Shown piece by piece: positions 12,387 through 33,420 of a stretch of 64,000 nt of DNA (position 1 is the first letter of the stretch; each line of letters starts with the position of its first letter). The stretch lies in the NCBI GenBank assembly GCA_020137815.1, contig CM035354.1:1855495-1919494 (forward strand), in the 5' to 3' direction. The notes below the pieces were generated by a model. That model was not told the origin of the DNA. It did no database searches and worked only from the letters and a program-made list of their open reading frames with translations. A program made the position numbers and the translations under genes. The DNA comes from Hormiphora californensis (taxonomy: Eukaryota; Ctenophora; Tentaculata; Cydippida; Pleurobrachiidae).

Positions 12387-12875
12387 ACACACGTGATGCA
12401 TGACTCGCGTGAATTGTTTTCCGGTACGGGTTTATTTCATCATGGGACCAGATTTTTACTTTGTTTTTCGAGAGTTTTTTAAATGAAACCCAATATTCAC
12501 AATGATCTTACATTTCCCATTTTCATAGATGATTGTTTTTAGTTTGTTTCTAAAAACTAGGAATCGTTGAGCAGATGTGTCTCAGCCTGTGCGAAAATCT
12601 CCCTGATTCTCTGTGGCGACTCGTTGCAAAATGATTCCTAAAAGGGCAAAAGCAAACTCAAGGGGTTAAAAGTTACAAAAAAACATCACACATTTTATGT
12701 AACACGCTGCAGGATATCTGTAGTGTCTAATATTCTCTCTCTTGTCTGAAATAAAATCTCTCTCTGTACATTGATCTTCTATTGTTCATACTGTCTCAAG
12801 TCTACTCGGACAACACGCAGTATAAACAGTTATACAAAGTAGAACTCCGATTGTTGGTTTAAAAGAGTTCAATCC
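12387..12875. other. Intergenic gap between two convergent genes
   Basis: This 489-bp gap separates the stop codons of ZFC3H1 (+) and CCDC146 (-). A plus-strand AATAAA lies at about 12750-12755 and a minus-strand AATAAA (TTTATT) at 12431-12436. If these are the signals used, the two 3' UTRs overlap by some 300 bases in antisense. No ORF of interest. Confidence 0.5.
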
Positions 12876-14656
12876 TCATATCTCGATCGGTTTCACTACT
12901 GGTTTCCGGATGTGTCTCATACAAGCACCAGGCTCGGTCGGTTTAAAGGGAGCAAGAGCTCCGTACGGTCTGGGGACGGGCAGCTCTGACAAATCGTCAG
13001 GAATATACGCATTAGGTCGTGGTTCTGCCGTTGTGGTTATTCCTCCAGGAACGGTGTACTGCTCAGCCTCTTCAACGTCCTAAAATGGGAGATAATTGGG
13101 TAATTAAGCAGGTCATTGGGAGATAATTGGGTAATAAAGCAGGTCATTGGGAGAAAATTATCTCGAATGTTGAGGTGCGAGATTGAGCAGGGGGGGGCCT
13201 GTCTTTACACACGCGCGCATGTTACCCCAGTAACCGCGCGAAACGAACCGATATGAAGCCACAAGGTTGTTCTCGCGCGCTACACACCTGCTGTTTCTTC
13301 ATTTGCCTCGCAATCTTCATATCATCCTCTCGCACCATTCTCTGCCACTCCACATCAGCTTCATCGGAGGGTGGAAGACCCATATCGAGACGCCTGTAGC
13401 CATCTTCTACATTAGCCCTCTTGTCCGCAGCCTCCTGTTGTAACTTCATCGTCTCTGCCTGGTTCATACTCAATTCGGAGACCAAGGCCATCATTTTCCG
13501 GGTTGTGTCCTGGAGCTTCCGCTGGTATTCGTTCACTTGTTTCGCGAGGTGCAGGGTGTCAGTCTGACCTAGTTCAACCTAAAAGAGGGGATACCATGAA
13601 ATATATAGAACAGGACATTAAGGTCTCAATGGGGCACCAGAACATCTAAAGAAGAAGACCACCCCACTGACTAAAAGCATACTCTCAATAATTGTCATAC
13701 CTTCTTTGACAATCGTTCTGTCAACCGTGCTTCCTCTTCCAAAATCAACTCTTTTTCAAGTAGCTTCTGTTCCTGTTCTGCCAAACGCTTCCTCCAGTTT
13801 CTCACAGTCCTCCTCTAATTTGTCCGGGTTGTGATCCTGCCCCTTTAGAAGGCGAACCCGGCCCTTATTCTCAGGAGACTCCAACTTCTTTTCCAATTCG
13901 TACAGTCGCTCTTGAGTTGATGTCAGCTGTTTGGAGAAGTTACATTATATGTAAGATAAAAATTTGATATGTTTAAAAATACATATAATTTCATAGCAAA
14001 TGAACTGAAAATGAACTGCCAATTTTCTACCTCGATCTGAGATTCCACCAGAGAATTCTCAATGTTGGCCTTCTCTGGAACCTGCTTTCTCAGCAAATCA
14101 ATCTGTCGTTGTAGTTCTCTGAGCTCTAGATTCAGAACTCGTTTATTTTCGTCCTTATCTTGCATTGACACTGCTCCCTCTCTTAGTAGCTGGTCTGGTG
14201 AAGATATTACATGAGTCAAAATCCGGGTTTTTTTTGCATATCTTATGTTTCGCAATTCGCATAATGATCTTTGATAGCGATATATGAATATTTACACGTG
14301 TAATATTACACGGCTTGTTCTGATTTGTCTCGCTCACCATGAATGTTGACCTTTTCGTAAAATATGCACACCTCCTCATTTCTCTCAATCAGATGGATTC
14401 CCCGATCATTTCTTTCCTGAACCGCCGCTTCATACCGCTTTCTCAACTGAAATTGGGGGTGTCAGATAGAGTGTTATTGTTTAGATTTGTGCGGCGTGCT
14501 CTGCGTGGCGTGCTCTGTGAGGGTTCGGTAGCTCAAGTTTATATTCGCTCTTGTGCGGCCTCCATGAAAATAGAGGCTAAGAAAAGAATGCCACAGTTTG
14601 TGTGTGAGTTGGATATTAGTGTGTGTTGCTTGTGTAGAACGCTAATATTGCTTGCT

Positions 14657-14755
<99 letters not shown>

Positions 14756-17484
14756 AGCTAGAGGAATCGACTAAAAAGTGAGTAGTAAGATGGAGGAAGT
14801 CTTCGGTAACACAAAGTGGAAAGACGGAAAGATAGAGAGACAGAGAGATAAAGAGATGGCCTCGTCCTTACCTTCACCATCTCATCCTCAGCCATGTTTA
14901 TAATTTGGTTCAACCGATCGATGTTCAGCCGCTTTCTCTCTTCCTGCTCACGCATGCGTTCTTTTAGGTACCGCTGTTTGCCTAGCTCCAACTGGAGGTT
15001 GTCACGTAGAACCACAATGCTCGCATATTTCCTCTTCTCTTGCTTAACTTTTCTGAACGGAAGTTGAGTGGTTTGGTAAATCAAATATTTAGTTATTTGT
15101 TAATTAGAATCATGATAATGATAGCTCATAACATAACTGCAAGACTTCATTCCCTAGTTATATACCTGTCCTTATGATTTGCAGCCTGTTGAAGGATCTC
15201 AATTTCATTGTGCAAGATCTTCTTTTTCTCCCTCATCTCTCCGGCACGTTGCGTTGAGGTTTGGATTAGGTTCACACATTTATTTCTCTCGTTCTTTATG
15301 ACATTATACATCTTGGCAAACTCTCGTAACCTACAGAGACGATCAAAGAAAAGTTCATAACTTTATCCCATTATTGGTAATGACCGTCTCTAGTGCAAGT
15401 AACAAAGAGTATGTAAATTGCGGCTAAAAGGATGGTCAATGCTTTTAGCAGGTTAGATGATAGGTCAGTCACATACAGCAATAGCTAAAGGTTTTGATAG
15501 TATATAACACCTTGTTTGCATTTCTGCAGTTTTCTTCGCAGCGTCTTCGATAGCGTGCTGTTTCGCTTTCATGTCCTCTCTTGCCTTGTGGAACCTCATC
15601 TGTGTGTGGGGTTAGCAGCTTAGCAAATTGTTTAGTGTGCTGCTTTAGGGGGAAGAGCGAGGGGGAGAGAGGAGGAGGGCTGGGAAGATGGATTACAAAA
15701 ATAGTTTAGCAGTGCTATAACTGTGAATTAAGTTAACAGCTCTGGCTCACCTCAGCTTTGAGATATTCTCTAGCCTTATTATCCCTCTCAATAGTTTTCA
15801 GACTTGTTATCCTAGTGATCTCCTGTAGGGCAGCCCTGAATTCAACCAAATCGAGAACTAGCTGCCTCTCCTCGCTCAAACTACTTTCAATTCGTTGTCG
15901 CTCTGCTGCTGTTAAATTGAGCTGCTTCACCAAAGTTCGCTTTAGATTTTCAACTTCGTGTTGAAGCTCCTTTCGTTTCTCCTGGAGTTTTACACTTTCC
16001 CGGTTAAAACTATCCAGCTCGTCTTTGTAGTTTTCGTGGCGCTGTTTCTCCAAACTTTGCTGATCTTCTGTGATCTTCAGATGTTTCTCAGCAATTTGCA
16101 GTGTTCGGAGTTCCTTGTCCTTATCTCTAGCTCGCCGGGCCTGCAGCTCATATTGGGCTTTGTACTCCGATTGGGCATGCTTCAACTGTAGATCAAACGT
16201 TGCCCTGAAAATATCAGAAACTGTTGTATTGAAAACTGATTACAAAATTCATTGACATTTTGACAAAGGAGGACCCACAAGAGAGGAATTTCTACACTAT
16301 GTGTTTATGGGGGATATTGTATTGTGTGATTTGTTAATATGAATTGGAAATATCACACTAACTTGTCTCCCATCAGAGCCGCCTCCTTCTCCTTGACCAG
16401 GGCTAGATCCCTAACTCCCCCATCATACTCCCTTCCCAGGCCCTCGTGTTGTTGTCTAACAACCTCAATACTATGCTTTAAATTCAACTCGTCCTTCGAC
16501 AGATCGCTGTACTTCGTGCTCAGTTTCGTAGTATCGTCGTCTAAGGTCTTTAGAGAGCTCTTCCTGGGCTTCTAACTTCCGTTGGATATCACTGTGTGGG
16601 GGTGAGACATTATTATAGCTTAGCGAGATGAGAATAAAGAGGTTAGTGATAATCTAGTAAACGTTCATAAAAACTCACTTTAGTTGTTTTCCTAAACTCT
16701 CCACTTGTTTCGAGATATGACCTGGTGCCGATCGACATCGCACCAATTCAACTTTCAAATTCGCCTGCTCCTCCCCACACGTCTCAATCTCTTTCAGCTC
16801 ATAACTCGTGTGCTTTGCCTTGTCATTTAGCTCCTCAGTCAAGCGTCTAATCTCGTGGCTTCGCTGAGCAACCTCAACTTTCAGCTCCTCCACCGCCTTT
16901 GACAGCTCTTTTTTCTGAGTTTCGACCAGCCCTGGTTTGGGACATTTCTCCACCTCAACCTGCTTATCAGCCACCTCTTCCTGCAATCGCTCAATCTCAA
17001 ATTGCAGGGACACAATACGCTGCTCACTCTGCAAGAGTTTGTTGTTGTGCTTGAGAAGGGTTTGCCGGAGTTGCCCAACCTCCGTTAAATCTCCCCCGGA
17101 GAGGTCCTCTGAGGTGTTTTCAAGAAGATACTTCTGTTGACCAAGTTGATCATTGAGTCGTTTTGCTGATTGCAGTAATGTGGTTTCCTTTTCTTTGGCA
17201 CTGAAACATTTGGAATTGTAATTTGATTGAATCGTTTGTAATTGTGATATTGTTAAAATTATTTTACTGTATCTTGCATTGTTATATACATACCATTTTA
17301 CTCGGTCGTGTAGCTCAAGATATTTTGTTTTCAGCTGTGCAATTCGTTCTGTTCCCACCTGTCCTGTCTCTAGCAGCTCATTCAGACATTTGAAGGCCGG
17401 TGTAGTATTTACATCGACCTGCCCCTCCTTCGATGCGGGCCGAGGGGGAAGGGGAGACAGAAACTCGTCCTGCTTTTTGGACAT
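12876..17484 (-). CDS. CCDC146: CCDC146 (MBO2-type) coiled-coil ciliary/centriolar protein
   Basis: Twelve exons (17484-17294, 17200-16679, 16591-16363, 16204-15751, 15599-15511, 15330-15166, 15052-14872, 14446-14338, 14194-14031, 13926-13701, 13578-13288, 13080-12876) total 2,826 bases or 942 codons, close to the family length of about 950. The protein is almost all coiled coil. Recognisable family blocks are [20 protein letters not shown] near the start, [20 protein letters not shown] in exon 14446-14338, and the C-terminus [20 protein letters not shown] with a terminal KPIEI. CCDC146/MBO2 proteins act at centrioles and in motile cilia/flagella. Two one-base frame breaks are seen, one in exon 16591-16363 (about 16545-16560) and one in exon 13926-13701 (about 13790). 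The reading resumes at once in a conserved frame, so these look like sequencing indels or recent lesions. Splice phases otherwise agree. Confidence 0.8.
14660..14750. repeat. (GA)n microsatellite in CCDC146 intron
   Basis: A pure GA tract of about 90 bases lies in the intron 14871-14447. On the CCDC146 sense strand it is (CT)n, about 200 bases upstream of the 3' splice site. Confidence 0.95.
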
Positions 17485-17970
17485 AGAGCTTCGTGGCTAT
17501 GAAATTAAAGTGTTTAATTAAAAAGGTAACCATTGACCACGTTATGATAATATGATTAAAGTAATTCCATTACTACAGATCGCCTAATATAATATCTTAA
17601 GTGTGCGAATACTAACATGAGCGACGTCCCAATTAGGGATACGGTAACTAAAACCTTGTCCTTTATCGAACTGACCCTTTAACTGACAGTAAAAATGGCA
17701 AATACCAATGAAAATGTTGACTGTTTACTGCTGAGGTCTGCATCGAGTGACCTGATTTTACAAAACTAAACTAAACAGCTCCAACGTGCACTCTTTGCAC
17801 GCGTGTCATCTATTTTGAGCTTTTGAAATTAATCACAAGATCTGTAACTGAACAGTGAACATTTCCGAGGTTGCATGGAAATTCTGGCCAGTGGCTTAAA
17901 CCACGTTTTGGATCGTAAACTCACGCACAGGGGCCTGCGGCGTACTGCGTATGTAAAAATGAACAGTCCT

Positions 17971-19830
17971 CTCTCGCGACAAAAGTCCAGATAAGGAACC
18001 ATAATAAAGTTCAAGAGCGCACCCCATCCAAGAGCGTACCACCTCCAAAAGACACCACTCCAAGAGCGCACCTCATTTGGCATACGTTGCAGGCCCCTTA
18101 TAATATAATATAAGGGGCCTGGAGGGAATACCGCGCTAGGGGGGAATACATAATCAATCATATCTCCGGTTCCAGATAAGGTACAGAAATCGTTTTGGTA
18201 GCGTTGGAAAGAGGAAGATAACAGCTTTCAAATGCAACCGGTTTCAGGTCTCTATCTTATCAGGAACAGGAGATATGAACCAAACTCCGCAAAATCGAGT
18301 GCGGTAAAATCAAAATTTGAATGAAATTTTAAAAAGGTGTCCCTGCAAGAATCTGTGACGTCACTTTTTGAAAACAACCCATCTTTCAACGGCTATTGCT
18401 CAGCCTCCTTAAGTCCAATTAACTTCTCTCAAAAACAGCAAGGTAGATAATCGTCAGATCTAACAACTGGTGAAAGAATCAAGTCAAACGGACTTCAGGA
18501 GCCAAAGTTATAAGCACCGCCGTTTTTTCGACCGCAAAGTTATCTTCGACCCAGCCGGGATCAGGCCAAACGCGCGCGCGGCATTCCCTCCAGTCCCCTC
18601 GTTGCGGGGGTGCGCGCATGAGGGGGCTGCAGCGCATTCCAAGCACCTCATCAAAGAGAGCGGTAAGTCGGAAGAACCTGTCCGTTCCTCTCATGAGCGC
18701 TCATGAGTGTATCATGAGTGTGTCATGAGTGTATCATGAGTGTATCATGAGCGCTCATGAGACGTTTTTAGGTGTTTCAACGTCTCATGAGCGCTCATGA
18801 GTGTATCATGAGTGTGTCATGAGTGTATCATGAGCGCTCATGAGTGCTCATGAGACCTTGCTCATGAGCGCTCATGAGACATATGTCTCATCCCATCTCT
18901 GTTTCAATGTCTCATGAGCGCTCATGAGACGTTTTGACCTACATGTGCTCATGAGTGTATCATGAGACATGTCTCATGAGACATATGTCTCATGAGACGT
19001 TAGGGTTAGGGTTATGGTTGGGTTTAGGGTTGGGCTAGGGTTAGGGTTATCCTTTAGGTCTAGGGATCCGTAGAGGGTAGGGCTAGGGTTAACCCATAGG
19101 CTTGGACCTAGCGGGTCCCAATACCTTAAGAAAAGCCCTAACCCTAGCCCAACCCTAAACCCAACCATAACCCTAACCCTAACGTCTCATGAGACATATG
19201 TCTCATGAGACATGTCTCATGATACACTCATGAGCACATGTAGGTCAAAACGTCTCATGAGCGCTCATGAGACATTGAAACAGAGATGGGATGAGACATA
19301 TGTCTCATGAGCGCTCATGAGCAAGGTCTCATGAGCACTCATGAGCGCTCATGATACACTCATGACACACTCATGATACACTCATGAGCGCTCATGAGAC
19401 GTTGAAACACCTAAAAACGTCTCATGAGCGCTCATGATACACTCATGATACACTCATGACACACTCATGATACACTCATGAGCGCTCATGAGAGGAACGG
19501 ACAGGTTCTTCCGACTTACCAAGAGAGCTCCCCATCCAGAAGATACCGCGCGCAGGGGACACCACGCGCAGAAGAGACCGCACGCGCAAATACAACGCCG
19601 CGCTGGTCTCTTCTGCGTGCGGTGTCCCCTGCGCGTGGTATCTTCTGGATGGGGAGCTCTCTTTGATGTGGTGCGCTCTTGAAGTGGTGTCTTCTGGAGG
19701 TGGTGCGCTCTTGGATGTGGTCTCTTTTGGGTGTGGTGCGCTCTCAGGTGTGGTCTCTCTTCGATCGGGTGCGCTCTTGGGTGCTCTTGGAGGCTCTTGA
19801 ACTTTATTATGGTTCCTTATGGGACTAGAA
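17971..19830. repeat. Outer inverted repeat around a second foldback
   Basis: The left arm (about 17990-18071) contains GGAACCATAATAAAGTTCAA and AAGAGCGCACC units. The right arm (about 19660-19825) contains their reverse complements, GAACTTTATTATGGTTCC and GGTGCGCTCTTG units. Arms are imperfect and made of short GAGCGCAC/GACACCAC-type repeats. The interval holds the separate foldback at 18662-19520, so two inverted-repeat structures are nested. No gene was found. Confidence 0.6.
18662..19520. mobile_element. 859-bp foldback element with CTCATGAG arrays and telomere-like core
   Basis: Ends are GGTAAGTCGGAAGAACCTGT and its exact reverse complement. It is flanked by an 8-bp direct repeat AAGAGAGC (18654-18661 and 19521-19528), the target-duplication length of hAT-like transposons. 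Each arm is an array of the palindromic octamer CTCATGAG and variants (TCATGAGCGCTCATGAG, TGTATCATGAG). Next to the centre (about 19000-19180) both arms carry TTAGGG/TTTAGGG-type repeats that read outward on opposite strands. There is no transposase. The hAT assignment rests on the 8-bp duplication only, since the termini do not show the usual CAGNG start. Confidence 0.8.
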
Positions 19831-20034
19831 AAGAACGGTCAGTATTTGCAGGCGGTAGACCCTGGTCCTTGCAAGGGCCTGCAGCGCTCGAACCGGTCGT
19901 GCGCTGGATAAAACTGCTGCTGCACTCGATTTTGCTCCCACGCGCAAATGTTCTTGTTGCGCGCACAAGACTCACGTGCGCGCTGGAAAAATTTTACTGA
20001 TCGTGGTTCCAACATTTTTGGCCAGCCTTAAAAT

Positions 20035-20755
20035 TTGGGTGTTTAGGGCCAGCGTTAAAATCTGGGTGTTTTGGGAGTGCTGACAAACGGTTTTTTAGGG
20101 TTAGGGCTAAAGTAGGGTTAGGGTTAGGGTTGGGGTTTGGGTTGGGGTTAGGCCTTGACATTCCCTACCAGATAAACTTTGAATCAGCCAAAACGGTTGA
20201 GTGGTTTGGCGGTTAGATCCATTTTAGTGAATCAACTTTTTTGGCAGCGCGCACCTGTAAACAGGCCTCCAAACACCCAGATCGTAACGGCGCCCGGTGT
20301 TTGGTGAGTGCTGACAAACGGTTTTTTAGGGTTAGGGCTAAAGTAGGGTTAGGGTTTGGGGTTTGGTTGGGGTTAGGCCTTGACATTCCCTACCAGATAA
20401 ACTTTGAATTAGCCAAAACGGTTGAGTGGTTCGGCGGTTAGAGCCGTTTTAGTGAACCAACTTTTTTGGCAGCGCACACCTGTAAACAGGCCACGAAACA
20501 CCCAGATCGTAACGGCGCCCAAGATTTTTCGAGCAGACTGGAAAGCGCTGCCTTATAGGGATCCCTAAAAAACTTCAGTATTTACACAGCGTTTATACAG
20601 TCGTTACACCCAGAGTACCCAGATTTTAAAGCTGGCCGGTTAGGGCTAGGGTTAGGGTTAGAGCTGGGGTTCGGGTTGGGTTTAGGGCTTGAGATTTCCT
20701 ATCAGATACTCTTTGAATTAGCCAAAACGGTTGAGTGGTTCGGTGGTTAGAGGTT
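20035..20755. repeat. 231-bp tandem repeat with TTAGGG-like tracts (2.5 copies)
   Basis: Two near-identical units start at GAGTGCTGACAAACGG (20075 and 20306), 231 bases apart. Each runs through GGGTTAGGG-type tracts, GACATTCCCTACCAGATAAA, GCCAAAACGGTTGAGTGG and CACCTGTAAACAGGCC to ACACCCAGATCGTAACGG. A diverged partial third copy lies at about 20637-20750. A related copy is at 57180-57395, so this is a dispersed family. Confidence 0.8.
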
Positions 20756-21490
20756 AATGTACCGTCACGTTTAGTTGGACGCTATCAAAATTCAACTTAA
20801 TGAATGATTTTTGTTGGAAAGTTGAAAAAGATCTAAAGGCACAGTTTTATCATGAAGGATTGTGAAGGCAATCTTTAGAGGCCACGACTAACTCTTGTTG
20901 AGAGCATACTTATCTTATCAGTAATTAGTATTTCATTAGTTAAAGAAAAGCGAAATATGTATTATGGATACACGAATCACGATTTAATGATTAATAACTA
21001 TGATTATGTTGTAATAACAATACCTATGATCTTGTTTTGACTGTGATACAATTCCATTTTTAAATTTTGTAACTGATACCTCTTTAGAATTTATATGGAA
21101 GAGCAGTATTTGATATTGTGTAAATTCAGATTAAATAATAGATTAGAAGTTCGTATTACATACCTGTAAAGTGCAATACCATTTTCTTAAAAATATATCC
21201 AGCAATCAACACCCCGACCGTCCAACATATACATGTATATACACGTACATTAGCTCCCAGCTGTCACGCAGTTTAATTGGGCCGCTCACACTGAATGTGT
21301 ATAATGTCAGTGTGCATATATTATATCATTTGTACTGTTCCTCGCGATAATGTATAGGTATATCAGATCTGTGCATGTAGTGTACACTTCAGATGTTAGT
21401 CGCAATGACCGCAATATGGCGGCCTACAACACACAGTGATACACGTGGGGGCCCCCATGGGCTTTCATTACAACTCACACACAGTAATTA

Positions 21491-21542
<52 letters not shown>

Positions 21543-22864
21543 CCCTCTCTCTCTATTTCTAACTTTCTTTCTCTCTTTCTTTCTCTGATCAACTCACTCT
21601 CTCCCCTCTCTGATCTCTTCGTTCCCTCATTATACAACCAAACATTTTGATGGCTACTTGGTCAGACTTTGTAATGATCAAGGTTCGACTTTCTATTTGA
21701 AGGAAGCTATTCGGACTGGAATTGTCCAACAAATGTTACTCTCACTTCATCTTCACGTTCTCATAATATGAGAGAGTTGGGTTGATCAGAATTCTTGGGA
21801 TAACCTCCTAGATATAATATCTCTAGGAAGTCTCAAGAATTCTGATCTGCAACTTGATTGACGTTGCAGGCCTGATTTTATATGGTAACTCCACTAACAT
21901 ATAACCATCCTAGCCACACAATTTAAAGCTCGGTATTTTAACAAGTTTTTAATAGTTAGCTGTTTCAAAGTTAATGATTTTCGTCTCACTTCAATCTCAC
22001 TAAGAACACTTGTAGGTCTGCTTTTTGTGGTTTTAGTGTGGTGGTATTCACGTTTATACCCCACCACTCAGCATCTTTAATCCCGCGTGTAACTGACATG
22101 GCCGGGTAAATTCATTAGATAGACCATCTCTTTCTTTATCCTGCTCTCTCTTTATATTCATCTCTAGTAGAGATTCCCTCCCTCTCTCTTTCTCCCTTCT
22201 CTCTTTCTCCGGCCGATTTGAGCCCTGTACTATACTCAGATAGATTACTTGCCTCCATTTGGGCCGATTTGCCGGACCTGGTATATTGCAATATATATAA
22301 TTGTCTCTCTGTGTTTTCTCCAACACACTTATTATTAACAATTGTGTCCCAGATCCTGCCGCGACTAGCTAGTTGTTGGAATTTAATTCAATCACAGAGG
22401 CCTGCAGGTGGTAATATATACCAAACAGCAGCTCTATCGACATTTGACACATTATATAAGAGTTATAGTTGTGTGTGTATACATTTGTCTGACTATGCCG
22501 GTAGTTATAAACCTCTGCTTAGTAGATCCTCAGACAATATAATTTGTAGTACATATTGTACTCTCTGTAATTTGTATTTTGAGTACCCCCCCCCCCCCCC
22601 TAGCTCTGTCGCTATCGTATATTGTATACTCAAAATATGAGAAGAAATAATGACATTTGAAGACTCTTCAATGAAGAGTTGATTAAGTTAGAAATATATG
22701 CAGGCATCCATGACCGGTATCCATGACCTAATCTAGAGACATATATCGACCGTATCGATATATATATATCGACCGAGGGGATACTCAACAAACAATTTGT
22801 TAATGTCAACTACAGCGAAATAATACAACTGTATTTTATAGCCTGGTGGTTATGTAAGAAGTGG
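20756..22864. other. Intergenic, no gene recognised
   Basis: AT-rich sequence with a (CT)n tract (about 21494-21550), a near-perfect palindrome at 21784-21846 (ends GATCAGAATTCTTG and its reverse complement) and a poly-C run near 22585. The promoter and 5' UTR of SPOP must lie in its right part. No coding signal was found. Confidence 0.5.
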
Positions 22865-31293
<8,429 letters not shown>

Positions 31294-32331
31294 GTAAGTT
31301 CGACTGGTGGATTTGTGTTAATCGAAAGGTGATCATGTGGAAGGTGGTTGAAACATGGAAATGATGTCGCAGGGGCCAGGGGGGGTAAAATTTGTCAAAA
31401 TGATAGAACGATGATTAGCCAGTCCTCCAAATTGATCTTCTAGTGAGTATTCAGCCTCTTGAATTTAATTGGCATTCAGAAGAGATTAGAGATAGTTTCT
31501 AAGATTTGGCCCAATTAGAAAGATAGGTAGATGATATCGTCAATCGTGAGAGATAGATATCGCCAGAGAGAGAGAGCAGCTGCTGGTTTGCAATGACAGA
31601 AGGCAGCTTACACACGCAGCAGACAGTCACACAGTCACACACACACACAGTCACACGGGCTGTGTTCAGTTAGTGACTGGCGGTGCCGCGCACAGAAAGT
31701 AAAGCACAGTGCGCAGCAGTTAATAAACGCGCGCGAAACATGTGAGAAACTCCCACAATGAAACGAAACTTGTTGTTTTTTGTTGTTTTTAACAGATTCA
31801 AACAACAACAAACTGTGATATAGGTCTTCTTTGACATAGTCCATGTTTGTCGGCTCTCACACCGGGCCGAAGGCCCAGTGTGAGCTTACGCGAGTCCGAA
31901 GGCGCTTAATGGGCCCAACGGGCAGACTGCGTAGCATGGCAAGGTCTTTGATTATTTCGAAGTTTTTGAGCAACAAGTTGAGATCAAAGATTAACATTTA
32001 AACATAATCCTGACCATAATTAATTGCTGCAGTATTAGCAGTGCTATATTAGTCCATGCAACGTCACATTCAGACTGTCAGAGACGGGATATTTCAATAT
32101 GTTGTCCAGTGGAAGTTCTGATACTATCCTATTTTGATTCCCCAGTACACTCATACACTAAACAAGTAACAACTCATTTCATTTCAGGATGAGAAGCGTG
32201 ACGCATTAATGACGCGGTTCGGTGAAAGGTTAAAACAGCCACGTGGAAACTAAGATATCGACGGTGTGCAACATGTGTTATAATACGGCTTGAGTTGATC
32301 GACCCAGAACAATGGATATAGGGGGATATCG

Positions 32332-32424
<93 letters not shown>
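32332..32424. repeat. (TG)n microsatellite
   Basis: About 46 uninterrupted TG dinucleotides, a potential Z-DNA tract. The cysteine-valine and threonine-histidine reading frames across it are artefacts. Confidence 0.95.
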
Positions 32425-32426
<2 letters not shown>

Positions 32427-33420
32427 ATGGTGCCACAGGGTGGCGGTGTGGGGAGCGAGACCTTTTTTAAACTTTTACTGGGGGCCTGATTACTACGTCT
32501 TTCTCTATGAGTGCAGTGGGTGTGTGGTGTGATGCCGATATAGTGTGACTCACGCTGTGCAGTTGTTTTGAATTGCAAAATACACCGTGTGCGTGGGAGA
32601 GTGTAAAATATTTGTTGTGCACCATGGCGATTTGGAGTCAATATTTGGGGATGATGTCCAAGTCAGTTTGTATCGGTATAAAAATGTGGGAAATGTTGAC
32701 GCTATGAAATGTGTGTTCCTTTCTAGCGTGTTCCACCCATGCTTAGTACGATTTCTAAAACCAATACGAGTAAAACTGTGACATGAGGGGTGTGTGTGAG
32801 AGAGAAAGAGCTGTAAGTTATTTCCATGGACGAGATTGTGTGTTGAACATAATTGTGAAAGAGTTCCTATTTGTTGGATCCAATAAATCACCGCCTTTTT
32901 TGTGTGTCTCAATTTATCTTCTGAATATGAATACATATTTTCAGTTTTGCTTTTCATTATCTGGCATACACCGGAGAAGGGGGCTGTGAGAGCATTGGCC
33001 TGCCAGGGGGGGGGGGGGGGGGGTACCTACATGCGGTTGTACGGGATAATGTATTGTAAACCGTGATCTCTGTGTAACAACCATGAGAGAAGAGGAAGTG
33101 TAAGCCTGATCACGAGCTGTGACAATCATATCGGATGACCACTGTTGTTCAGTTATTTTCTGCGACATATGTACAACATTGCAATGAATGAATAACTCAA
33201 AAGATGTATAGAAAGTGTAGCTAAAAGGTAACACAAATCATAAATCACTTGACTATAATTCTTGGATCTAATTCTCACGTTTAAACTAATGAATTGATCA
33301 GTCAAGGGAGTCTCCTATGTCCAATCATAACATGAAGTAAATTAGCACTGCATCTACTCAGCCATATTTAATCCCTCCGAATCTCCATTGCATCTTAGAC
33401 CTCTCTCCCAATACTTCTCA

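Noticed and set aside
18654-19528. CRISPR-like array from repeated CTCATGAG units
   Set aside because: Repeats are palindromic octamers without unique spacers, in a eukaryotic palindrome; not a CRISPR.
19000-20660. True telomere end
   Set aside because: TTAGGG-like tracts are short, degenerate, in both orientations and embedded between genes; interstitial repeats only.
32174-32641. Poly-Thr-His and Cys-Val frames
   Set aside because: Artefacts of the (TG)n tract.
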